Of a DNA stretch of 19,356 nt, positions 1 to 6,716 are shown piece after piece. The notes beneath the pieces are model-generated. The model searched no databases, was not told where the DNA came from, and worked only from the letters and a program-made list of their open reading frames with translations. The stretch is from DATDRS01 sp035291605 (lineage in GTDB: Bacteria; Chloroflexota; Anaerolineae; Anaerolineales; UBA6663). The position numbers and the translations under genes are program-made. The first letter of the stretch is position 1. Each line of letters begins with the position of its first letter. The stretch lies in assembly GCA_035291605.1 (NCBI GenBank), contig DATDRS010000510.1, forward strand, positions 1-19,356, given 5' to 3'.

Positions 1-377
1 CGAGCCTCGGCGCCGAGGTCACTTTGTTGCGCGCCGTCCACACGGCGGCGTCGGAGGCCGTTGAGCAGTTGGACCAGATCGAGAAGGGGTTGGGCCAGCG
101 CGTTGTGGAAGACATGCGCGAGGCAGCCGGACGGTATTTGCGTGGCCTGGCCGAAAAGCATCGCCGCGCCGGACTGGCGCTCAAGACGGCCGTGGTGGAC
201 GAGCCGGCCGCGGCGAGCATCCTGGATTACACTGAGATGCACGCCGTGGATCTGATTGCGATGTCCACGCACGGGCGCACGGGCATCCCCCGTTGGATCT
301 ACGGGAGCGTCACCGAGAAAGTGCTGCACGGCGACTCTCACTCGATGCTGATTATCCGTCCCCAGGGCGGATCCTGA
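1..377 (+). CDS. Universal stress protein (UspA family), 5' end outside window
   Basis: C-terminal part of a single-domain universal stress protein, a cytoplasmic nucleotide-binding alpha/beta protein linked to stress survival. The frame is open from base 3 and reads SLGAEVTLLRAVH before any start codon, which is the usual USP beta-2 strand, so the gene begins upstream; the TTG at 24 is not a real start. About 124 residues are visible. The C-terminal ATP-binding segment reads STHGRTGIPRWIYGSVTEKV, fitting the family pattern G-2x-G-9x-G-S/T except that the first Gly is Ser, which is common. The gene ends in TGA and faces a second usp gene 26 bp away. Its ligand and regulation cannot be read from the sequence. 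Confidence 0.9.
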   Translation, partial: SLGAEVTLLRAVHTAASEAVEQLDQIEKGLGQRVVEDMREAAGRYLRGLAEKHRRAGLALKTAVVDEPAAASILDYTEMHAVDLIAMSTHGRTGIPRWIYGSVTEKVLHGDSHSMLIIRPQGGS

Positions 378-386
378 GCGACAGGC

Positions 387-418
387 GTTAAGATTGTTTT
401 TTGTTATCTCACCTTAAC
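387..418. terminator. Possible shared terminator between convergent usp genes
   Basis: GTTAAG (387-392) and CTTAAC (413-418) form a 6-bp inverted repeat around a loop with a run of T. It sits between two convergent genes and overlaps the last codons of the - strand usp gene. The stem is short and AT-rich, so this is a weak call. Confidence 0.25.
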
Positions 419-856
419 CGGGATGAGCAGGACGGGGGCGATGGCGGCGCGCAGAACGGCCTCGGCCACGCTGCCATAGATGAGCCGGCCGAGGCCGGCG
501 CGTCCGTGCGTGGACATCACAATTACGCCCGCCCCGAGCCGTTTGGCCGTCTCGACGATCATCTCGGCGGGGGTGCCGGGCACGGCTTCACTGCGGATCC
601 GGACGCGCTTGCTGCGCCACTGCGCTTCAATGCTCTTCAGGTAGGCTTCCGCCTCCTCGAGGCCGTGCTTCTCGATCGCCTCACGGATGTCGTAATACGT
701 CACGCCCATGCCCGCCGCCACCGCGGCTTCCTCCACCATGACCACGCGCAGCAAAATCACCTCGCCCTCAAAGGCTTGCGCCAGATCAAACGCCGGCTCC
801 AAAGCCTCTTCGGCCAGCCGGGAACCATCCAGCGTGACGATGATCTTCTCAAACAT
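404..856 (-). CDS. Universal stress protein (UspA family)
   Basis: Complete 150-residue UspA-type protein. It begins MFEKIIVTLDGSRLAEEALE, the typical first strand and DGS loop of the family, and ends with the nucleotide-binding segment STHGRAGLGRLIYGSVAEAV followed by APVLLIPV. The reading frame stays open up to 961, but homology starts at ATG 856, which has a GGGAGG ribosome-binding site 8 bases upstream. That start is chosen, which removes 35 spurious residues. The protein is related to the convergent partial USP at the left edge, so this is a usp pair. It should be a soluble homodimer binding ATP or AMP. What induces it is not visible. Confidence 0.92.
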   Translation of the reverse strand: MFEKIIVTLDGSRLAEEALEPAFDLAQAFEGEVILLRVVMVEEAAVAAGMGVTYYDIREAIEKHGLEEAEAYLKSIEAQWRSKRVRIRSEAVPGTPAEMIVETAKRLGAGVIVMSTHGRAGLGRLIYGSVAEAVLRAAIAPVLLIPVKVR

Positions 857-1131
857 AGCCTCGGCCTCCCGTCGGAGCGGATGGCGCTGGGGGACGATTG
901 GCACTGTGGAAGCAGGTCCTATCCGCGACCGACGCATACGAGCAGGTTGCACCCGCAACAAGCTCTTGACTCACATCCTAATTTGAGCGTCACCGCGCCA
1001 AAAGTGTTGGATGTCATCGGGCCAGCGGAAGAATTGCATAGGACGAAAATCAGCCTAATCCAGTGGACAAATGACACTATCTCCGTCTGGGAAGAGGGCC
1101 TACACTTGGATTGCGAAAGGAGACTATCCGC
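857..1131. other. Divergent intergenic region with a small dyad
   Basis: 275 bp between the divergent usp (-) and aminotransferase (+) genes. A dyad lies at 940-965: GAGC / GTTGC / ACCC / GCAAC / GCTC, with 2-base internal mismatches, which could be an operator or a small hairpin. A weak promoter-like pair for the + strand gene is TTGCAT (1034-1039), a 16-base spacer, then TAATCC (1056-1061). Nothing that looks coding was seen. Confidence 0.4.
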
Positions 1132-2382
1132 ATGACAACCCCCTGGTCTCATCGTTATGCCTACCGCACCAAAACTCTGACCAGTTCTACCATCCGTGAA
1201 TTGCTCAAACTCACCCAGCGCCCCGAGGTGATCTCCTTTGCGGGCGGCCTGCCCGCGCCCGAACTGTTCCCGATCGGAGAATTCCAGCAGGCCTGCCAGC
1301 GTGTGCTCGACGAAAACGGCGGGGCCGCCCTGCAATACAGCACCACCGAGGGCTATCTCCCCCTGCGCGAGATGATCGCGCGTCACAGCGTGCGTTACGG
1401 CCTCGCCGCGAAACCGGAGAACGTGCTGATCACCTCCGGCTCGCAGCAGGCGCTCGATCTCATCGCCAAACTGCTCATCAATCGCGGCGACCGCGCGCTC
1501 GTCGAAGCCCCAACGTACCTCGGCGCGCTGCAAGCCTTCAACGTCTACGGCGCGGAGTACGTGAGCGTCCCCACCGACGACGACGGACTGAGGACCGACC
1601 AGCTGGACGAAGCCCTCCGCTCCGGACCCAAGTTCATGTACATCCTGCCGAACTTCCAGAATCCCTCGGGAGTCACGCTCGCCCTCGAACGCCGCAAGAC
1701 GCTCGTCGCGCTGGCCGACAAATACGGCGTGCCCATCGTTGAGGACGACCCCTATGGCCAGCTGCGCTACGAGGGCGAGCACCTGCCGCCGCTGCTGGTG
1801 CTCGACCGCGAGACGCGCGGCATCCGGCGCGACAACGGCTATCACCTCGGCAACGTGATTTACCTCAGCACCTTTTCCAAGACGCTGGCGCCCGGCCTGC
1901 GCCTCGGCTGGATCGTCGCCCCGCCGGACGTGATCGCCCGACTGGTGCAGCTCAAACAGGGCGCCGATCTGCACACCAGCACCTTCACGCAGATGGTGGC
2001 CTACGAGGTTGCACGCGGCGGGTTCCTCGATCAACACATCCGCCGCTTGCGCGACGTCTATCGCGAACGGCGCGGCGTGATGCTCGAAGCGCTGGAAGAA
2101 TGTTTCCCTCCCGCCTCGGGCGTCACCTGGACCAGGCCGCAGGGCGGGCTGTTCCTGTGGCTGCGCCTGCCCGAGGGGATGGACTCCCACCGGTTGCTGG
2201 AGGCCGCCCTGCGCCGGGACGTCGCCTTCGTCCCCGGCAGTTCCTTCTTCGCGAACGACGCCGAGGGCCGCCGGTATATGCGCCTGAACTTTTCCAACGC
2301 CCAACCCGACCTGATCCGTGAAGGCATTCGCCGCCTGGCCGCCGCCACGCTGGAACAACTGCGGGAACCGGCATCGCCGTAG
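1132..2382 (+). CDS. PLP-dependent aminotransferase, class I/II (2-aminoadipate transaminase/LysN-like)
   Basis: 416-residue fold-type I aminotransferase that moves an amino group between an amino acid and a 2-oxoacid using pyridoxal phosphate. Seen: FAGGLPAPELFP near residues 36-47, as in the LysN/MocR-aminotransferase branch; NPSG at 177-180; DDPYGQ at 205-210 (Asp binds the PLP ring nitrogen, Tyr its oxygen); STFSKTLAPGLRLGW with the Schiff-base lysine at K250; and a C-terminal YMRLNFSN with the carboxylate-binding Arg. There is no N-terminal GntR domain, so it is an enzyme and not a MocR regulator. The ATG at 1132 has GAAAGGAG 9 bases upstream; an upstream TTG at 1111 is rejected. Substrate is uncertain: 2-aminoadipate, branched-chain or aromatic amino acids are all possible. 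Confidence 0.92.
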   Translation: MTTPWSHRYAYRTKTLTSSTIRELLKLTQRPEVISFAGGLPAPELFPIGEFQQACQRVLDENGGAALQYSTTEGYLPLREMIARHSVRYGLAAKPENVLITSGSQQALDLIAKLLINRGDRALVEAPTYLGALQAFNVYGAEYVSVPTDDDGLRTDQLDEALRSGPKFMYILPNFQNPSGVTLALERRKTLVALADKYGVPIVEDDPYGQLRYEGEHLPPLLVLDRETRGIRRDNGYHLGNVIYLSTFSKTLAPGLRLGWIVAPPDVIARLVQLKQGADLHTSTFTQMVAYEVARGGFLDQHIRRLRDVYRERRGVMLEALEECFPPASGVTWTRPQGGLFLWLRLPEGMDSHRLLEAALRRDVAFVPGSSFFANDAEGRRYMRLNFSNAQPDLIREGIRRLAAATLEQLREPASP

Positions 2383-2431
2383 GGGCAGGCCTGTGCGCCT
2401 GCCCGCGTGCCTGCCCGCGTGCCTGCCCGCC
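2383..2431. repeat. Palindrome plus 12-bp tandem repeat after the aminotransferase gene
   Basis: GGGCAGGC (2383-2390), a 6-base loop, then GCCTGCCC (2397-2404) make a perfect 8-bp stem one base past the stop codon. The right arm is also the first unit of about three copies of GCCTGCCCGCGT (2397-2408, 2409-2420, 2421-2431 partial). It may stop transcription as a T-less hairpin, or be a dispersed intergenic repeat. Confidence 0.6.
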
Positions 2432-2441
2432 CACTTGATCT

Positions 2442-2650
2442 ATGGACGATCCTCGCCTCCCGAGCTCCGCGCCATGCGCGCCAAAGCCTTGCAGGGCGGC
2501 GGCGCAGAACGCCTCGCCAGACAACGCGCCAGGGGCAAGCTGACCGCTCACGAGCGGCTTGACCTCCTGCTCGACCCCGGCACGTTCAACGAACTCGAAC
2601 CCTTCATCACCCACGCCCCGCCGCGCAAACATGGCAATATTCCGGTATAG
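2442..2650 (+). pseudogene. Remnant of acyl-CoA carboxylase / methylmalonyl-CoA decarboxylase carboxyltransferase subunit (PccB/MmdA-like N-terminus)
   Basis: The translation from 2462 includes ELRAMRAKALQGGG, then RGKLTAHERLDLLLDPGTF and NELEPFITH. This is the conserved start of the biotin-dependent carboxyltransferase (beta subunit/MmdA) family, normally about 510-540 residues. Here homology ends after roughly 55 residues and a TAG follows at 2648. A plausible old start, ATG at 2442 (MDDPRL), is in a different frame, with two bases instead of three before the Glu codon, so there is also a frameshift at about 2460. With both a frameshift and loss of about 90% of the gene, no enzyme can be made. 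It lies just upstream of the ribosome-binding site of the next gene and is best read as a deletion scar. Confidence 0.75.
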
Positions 2651-2681
2651 TTGGGCCAAACCTGACGACCGGAGGACCACA

Positions 2682-3869
2682 ATGGGAAACCTGAGTCCAC
2701 GTGAGCGTGTCCGCCTGTCCCTGCGGCATGAGGAACCCGATCGGGTCCCGACCGATTTCCTGGCGACGCCCGAGGTCTGGAACAAGCTCATCGCGCGTCT
2801 CCAGCCGGATACGAGCGGCATCACGCCGGGCGAGTTCATCGAACCGGCGCGCGAGGCCATCCTGCGGCATTTTGAAATTGACTGCCGGGTCTTGTCATAC
2901 GACATGTTCTGCCAGCCGCCGGAGGCGGCCATGCACGACGGCGCGGTAGTGGACTGGTGGGGCACACTCAACCGCTCCACGCCCAACCGCATGTGGCGCC
3001 AGCGCAACCCCGACGGCACGCTTCACGACATCTGGGGCGCGCACAGCCAGCGGACCGAGCACGCCTTCGGCGCGTACGAGGAGTTTGCCTCGTGGCCGCT
3101 GCAAAACGCAACCTCGGTCGAAGACCTGAAGCGTCACCCCTGGCCCACGCCCGATTGGTGGGATTTCTCGCCCTTGCCGGAAATCATGCCGGAACTGGAC
3201 AAGCACCGGCCGTATCACATCCGCTTCCGCATCGGCTCGGTGTTCGAGATCGCCTGGCAGCTGCGGGGGATGGCGGAGTTCCTCATGGACCTCGCCGGCC
3301 AACCCGAAATCCCACTCTATATCATGGACCGGCTGACCGAGGTGTACGTGGAGAACACGCGGCGGATGCTGGAGCTGGCCGGCGACCGGCTGGACATGGT
3401 GTACTTCTACGACGACGTGGCGACGCAGAACTCGCTGATGATCTCGAAGAAGATGTGGCGCGATTACGTGCGCCCGCGTCACAAGCAGCTGGTTGACCTC
3501 GCCCACCAATACGGCAAGCCCGTCATGTACCACTGCGACGGCGCGGTGTACCCGCTCATCCCCGATTTGATTGAGTTAGGCATCGACGTGCTGAACCCTA
3601 TCCAACCGGACGCCAAGGGCATGGATGCCCGCCAGCTCAAAGACGAGTTCGGCGCAGAACTGACCTTCCACGGCGGCATAGACATCATCCAGACCCTGCC
3701 GCGCGGGACGCCCGCCGAGGTTGCCGCCGAAGTCCGCGAGCGCGTGAACGTGCTGGGCCAGGGCGGCGGCTATATCTTGTGCAGTTCGCACCACATCCAG
3801 CCCGACACGCCGATTGAGAACATCCTGACCATGTACGACCCGGCGCTGAGGGTGCGATCAACGAAGTGA
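2682..3869 (+). CDS. Uroporphyrinogen decarboxylase-like (COG0407) protein, probable methyltransferase
   Basis: 395 residues of the UroD/MtaA superfamily, a TIM-barrel family that includes heme-pathway HemE and corrinoid-dependent methyltransferases. Seen: an N-terminal SPRERVRLSLRHEEPDRVP, the typical opening of these proteins; YHCDG with H284 and C286, a zinc-ligand pair typical of the methyltransferase branch; and FHGGID at about 329-334, near where that branch has its next ligand region. It lacks the HemE-type N-terminal substrate-binding motif, so a role in heme synthesis is unlikely. ATG 2682 has GGAGG 6 bases upstream. A longer in-frame start at 2559 overlaps the remnant gene and is rejected. 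No corrinoid protein or activase gene is in view, so substrate and methyl acceptor are unknown. A role in methyl-group or C1 transfer is inferred. Confidence 0.85.
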   Translation: MGNLSPRERVRLSLRHEEPDRVPTDFLATPEVWNKLIARLQPDTSGITPGEFIEPAREAILRHFEIDCRVLSYDMFCQPPEAAMHDGAVVDWWGTLNRSTPNRMWRQRNPDGTLHDIWGAHSQRTEHAFGAYEEFASWPLQNATSVEDLKRHPWPTPDWWDFSPLPEIMPELDKHRPYHIRFRIGSVFEIAWQLRGMAEFLMDLAGQPEIPLYIMDRLTEVYVENTRRMLELAGDRLDMVYFYDDVATQNSLMISKKMWRDYVRPRHKQLVDLAHQYGKPVMYHCDGAVYPLIPDLIELGIDVLNPIQPDAKGMDARQLKDEFGAELTFHGGIDIIQTLPRGTPAEVAAEVRERVNVLGQGGGYILCSSHHIQPDTPIENILTMYDPALRVRSTK

Positions 3870-3873
3870 ACGA

Positions 3874-4548
3874 ATGAACACGGAAATTTATCTGCTGACT
3901 GCTGCCATGCTATTCGCAGCCTGTGCCACGCCCGTGGGCGAAGGGCGCCTCACGCCCACGGCTTTACCCGCCCGCACTTTTGACCCATTAGCCAGGGATA
4001 CTGCTGCTCCTGCGCACACATCATCTCCAACACAGGAGCTGACCTCGACTGCCCCTCCGCCTCACACACCGATCCCTGAGGCAAAACCGACTTTCACCCT
4101 TCCGTCGGATATTTACCCGTCGCCCGTCCCACTCTCGGGCCAGGCAGCCTGGCTGGATGGTCAACTGTGCCCCAACCCGGCGGGCCTGGAAAGAGCAGAT
4201 GAGTTACCTCTTGAGACAGCCCGCGAAATCATCATGGCCTATTTCTCTGGCGGCTCGGACACGGCACGCCGCGTGAGCGACCCGGCCCACTGGGGTTCCA
4301 TGTTCAATACTGCATTGTCCAGTGAGCAGTTGAAACCGGATTGGTTTGAGACACCACAACCCGCGCGCGCCGCGCCTTACGCAGGGATGGTGGAAGCGCA
4401 GTGCGGGCAGGAAGTGTTGGGTGTGTCGTGGTGGGTTGTCTACTGCTACGCGCCGTGCAATCAACCAAATCGTTCGGCTTCCCTCGCCAATGATTTCTTC
4501 CTGATCAATCGGACGGGTCACTGGCTGGTGTGGTTCATGTACCCGTGA
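3874..4548 (+). CDS. Predicted lipoprotein of unknown function
   Basis: 224 residues. The N-terminus has a short hydrophobic stretch ending in LFAAC, with the probable lipidated cysteine at residue 17. This is a slightly imperfect lipobox, with Phe at -3. A Pro/Thr/Ser-rich linker runs to about residue 85 and probably acts as a stalk outside the membrane. The remaining ~140 residues form a folded domain with several Cys and Trp residues (CPNPAGLE, WWVVYCYAPCNQP) that I do not recognise. The start is 4 bases after the methyltransferase-like gene, with no clear ribosome-binding site, which suggests coupling. After the cysteine it reads CATPVGEG, very close to CATPVNEV in the next gene. Confidence 0.7.
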   Translation: MNTEIYLLTAAMLFAACATPVGEGRLTPTALPARTFDPLARDTAAPAHTSSPTQELTSTAPPPHTPIPEAKPTFTLPSDIYPSPVPLSGQAAWLDGQLCPNPAGLERADELPLETAREIIMAYFSGGSDTARRVSDPAHWGSMFNTALSSEQLKPDWFETPQPARAAPYAGMVEAQCGQEVLGVSWWVVYCYAPCNQPNRSASLANDFFLINRTGHWLVWFMYP

Positions 4549-4562
4549 GGGAGGTCAGCCAA

Positions 4563-6110
4563 GTGACTCTTCGAAACTATCTTGGGTTACTGGTCGTCGC
4601 CTTCGTGCCCCTGGCCTGCGCCACGCCAGTCAATGAAGTGCCCTCCACGCCAACTATTCCTCCCACCACAGGGTGTGAGCAGTTGCCAACGACGACACCG
4701 GGAGATACTGGTTTATCCATCATGCCCACAGCAGAATCGGCTAGCAGGTGTGGCAGCCAACCTGTCACAGCCACCATTGCTCTGTCTCCTCTCGCCACGC
4801 CCACGCCAGCGGTGGTCAATACCGGCTGGCTCGCTTTCGTTTCGGAACGTGATGGATACCCAGTGCTCTATGCGGTGAAATCGGATGGCTCAGGGTTGAC
4901 GAAGCTGATAGACAGCCTAACCGGGATAGGTCACCCGAGTTGGTCACCGGATGGGAAGAAGATTGCATTCCACGCTTATTCTCCCAACGACGGGGCCTGG
5001 GACATCTTCGTCATGAACTCAGACGGCTCAGGGCTGATCAATCTCACCCGCCATCCGGCGGCGGATTTCGACCCGGCCTGGTCGCCAGATGGCCAGCGCA
5101 TTGCATTTGTTTCCAGCCACGACGCCCAAGCAGAAATCTACGTGATGAACGCCGACGGATCTGCTCAGACCCGGTTGACGCGCAACAACATCTGGCAGAG
5201 TGACCCCGCGTGGTCACCGGATGGAAGGCACATTGCTTTCCACGCCGAAGAGGACGGGGACCCCGACATCTACCTCATCAATGCCGATGGCACCGGGCAA
5301 ACACAATTGACGGAGGACCCTGCGGGCGACAGTTCGCCGGCATGGTCGCCTGATGACACAAAAATCACCTTTGTCTCTGATCGGGATAGCGACGGCGACA
5401 TCTTTGTGATGAACGCAGATGGCTCCAATCCTGTCAACCTGACCCAAGACAGCGCCTGGGACCTCGCCCCCGCCTGGTCCCCGGATGCGCGCAAGATTGC
5501 GTTTGTCAAACTCCTCTCGGATGGCAGCGGCGGAATTTTTCTGATGGGTGCAGATGGCTCAGATCAAATCAAGCTGGCGAACACATTGGAGGGTGATCGT
5601 TACCCCGTATGGTATCCAGCCGTTGATCCGGGCCTCGCGATCACCCTGTCGTTTGGCCCAACGGTTACCGCCCCGCCGCCGACGGCTGAAGTGCTGGCTC
5701 AACCCGGCGACGAGAAGCGCGCCCAGGAGGCGTTGTTGAACTTCTTTGAGTTTCTCCACAACGAGCAATACGCAGAGGCGGCCCAACTCTACGGGGGCGA
5801 TTACACCAACGTGATCAACAACAATCCCACTCTCGACCCGCAAGATCAAACCGCCTTATTGAGAAACGCCTGCACGTATCACCTTCAATGCCTACGGGTC
5901 AAGAACGTTGTCAAGGTGGAACGTATCTCGCCAGGTGAGTATCAGTTCACAGTGGAATTTGTGAACAACGCTGGTGTGCTCTTCGTCCTCGGGCCGTGCT
6001 GCGGGGCGGATGCAACGCAGATGCCGCCCCAATCCCAGTTTGTCTACGCCGTGGTGAAGGGCGGCGACGGCAGGTTCCGCGTCATGGGCCTGCCGGTCTA
6101 CGTCCCATGA
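4563..6110 (+). CDS. Lipoprotein with TolB-like six-bladed beta-propeller and C-terminal NTF2-like domain
   Basis: 515 residues, exported and lipid-anchored. The signal peptide ends VPLAC with the lipid cysteine at about residue 19, followed by a Thr/Pro-rich linker. From about residue 95 to 365 there are PD40/TolB repeats: five clear copies of WSPD(G/A/D) followed by two residues and an I(A/T)F strand, alternating with D-I/F-VMNADGS turns, plus a first and a last imperfect blade, giving about six blades. The last ~130 residues (from PGDEKRAQEALLNFF) resemble NTF2-like small domains often found at the ends of surface lipoproteins; that assignment is tentative. GTG 4563 is chosen because GGGAGG lies 8 bases upstream; an earlier GTG at 4530 would overlap the preceding gene. 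Probably a surface binding or protein-interaction module. No tol-pal genes are nearby, so it is not TolB itself. Confidence 0.85.
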   Translation: MTLRNYLGLLVVAFVPLACATPVNEVPSTPTIPPTTGCEQLPTTTPGDTGLSIMPTAESASRCGSQPVTATIALSPLATPTPAVVNTGWLAFVSERDGYPVLYAVKSDGSGLTKLIDSLTGIGHPSWSPDGKKIAFHAYSPNDGAWDIFVMNSDGSGLINLTRHPAADFDPAWSPDGQRIAFVSSHDAQAEIYVMNADGSAQTRLTRNNIWQSDPAWSPDGRHIAFHAEEDGDPDIYLINADGTGQTQLTEDPAGDSSPAWSPDDTKITFVSDRDSDGDIFVMNADGSNPVNLTQDSAWDLAPAWSPDARKIAFVKLLSDGSGGIFLMGADGSDQIKLANTLEGDRYPVWYPAVDPGLAITLSFGPTVTAPPPTAEVLAQPGDEKRAQEALLNFFEFLHNEQYAEAAQLYGGDYTNVINNNPTLDPQDQTALLRNACTYHLQCLRVKNVVKVERISPGEYQFTVEFVNNAGVLFVLGPCCGADATQMPPQSQFVYAVVKGGDGRFRVMGLPVYVP

Positions 6111-6136
6111 ACTGCCGATACGCCCAGATTACAGGC

Positions 6137-6153
6137 CAGACCTGACAGGTCTG
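6137..6153. repeat. Short perfect palindrome upstream of the gcdB-like remnant
   Basis: CAGACCT, GAC, AGGTCTG: a 7-bp stem with a 3-base loop in the 57-bp gap between the propeller gene and the next reading frame. It could be a weak terminator or a dispersed repeat unit. Confidence 0.45.
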
Positions 6154-6167
6154 CGGGAGATCGTGTC

Positions 6168-6611
6168 GTGGATTTTTCTCAACTTGTTACTGAACTGCTC
6201 AAAGGTTTCACCAACCTCACCCTTGGCAATCTGGTGATGATCGCCGTCGGCGGCGTCCTCATTGCGCTCGCCGTCGTCAAGGAATACGAGCCGGTGCTGC
6301 TCCTGCCGATCGGGTTGGGCTGCCTCCTCGCCAACATTCCGCTCACCGGCATGACCGAGGGCGACGGCTTATTTGCGGTGCTGTACCGCGCGGGCATCAG
6401 CACCGAACTCTTCCCCCTGCTCATTTTCATCGGCGTGGGCGCGATGATTGACTTCAGCCCTCTGCTCTTTCAACCCAAGATGGTCTTGCTGGGCGACGAG
6501 GACTACGGGAACTTCATCCTGATGCACGCGATGGGCGCGAACACCGCCGGGCAGTTGGGGAGCGTGATGGCGGGCGGGGTGCTGTTGGCGCTGGTGAGCG
6601 GCGTCGCGTAG
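6168..6611 (+). pseudogene. Internally deleted beta subunit of a Na+-pumping decarboxylase (OadB/GcdB/MmdB family)
   Basis: 147 residues; normal members are about 375-430. Residues 1-107 match the family N-terminus (LGNLVMIAVGGVLIALAVVK, EYEPVLLLPIG, ELFPLLIFIGVGAMIDFSPLL). Residues from about 110 onward match the extreme C-terminus (NFILMHAMGANTAGQLGSV, then a last hydrophobic helix). The middle, about 230 or more residues, is missing. That middle holds the essential membrane aspartate of the sodium site. The joint, near 6490-6500, is in frame, so a short four-helix protein could still be made: GTG 6168 has GGGAG 8 bases upstream. It should not pump sodium. I call it a pseudogene. An assembly collapse is the alternative. 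Together with the carboxyltransferase scrap at 2442-2650 it suggests that a whole decarboxylase was lost here. Confidence 0.75.
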
Positions 6612-6644
6612 CGCCGATTGAGGAACGCCGATGACGCCGAGGAG

Positions 6645-6689
6645 CGCTGATACACACCGATTTTTCTTGATGTGCGGCGAAAATCAGCG
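6645..6689. terminator. Inverted repeat between convergent genes, possible terminator
   Basis: CGCTGAT (6645-6651) pairs with ATCAGCG (6683-6689); inside lie a T run (about 6660-6665) and GCGAAAATC. The element lies in the 105-bp gap between the convergent gcdB remnant and the end of the long - strand cluster, where a two-way terminator is expected. The loop is long, so termination is uncertain. Confidence 0.35.
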
Positions 6690-6716
6690 TCCCCTCCCCC
6701 TCGTTCCTGACAAAGT

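Noticed and set aside
24..377. TTG at 24 as the start of the first usp gene
   Set aside because: The frame is open to the window edge and carries conserved USP residues before this codon, so the gene is cut by the window.
919..2358. Long - strand open frame (479 codons) opposite the aminotransferase
   Set aside because: It mirrors a well-recognised gene with intact motifs; the translation has no recognisable domain and results from high GC content.
1132..2382. MocR-type transcription regulator
   Set aside because: There is no N-terminal winged-helix domain before the aminotransferase domain.
4850..5620. Direct repeats of about 130 bp as a mobile or CRISPR-like array
   Set aside because: They are in frame and encode the blades of the beta-propeller, so protein repeats explain them.
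4563..6110. Calling the propeller lipoprotein the Tol-Pal protein TolB
   Set aside because: It is lipid-anchored, has an extra C-terminal domain and no tol or pal neighbours; only the repeat type is shared.
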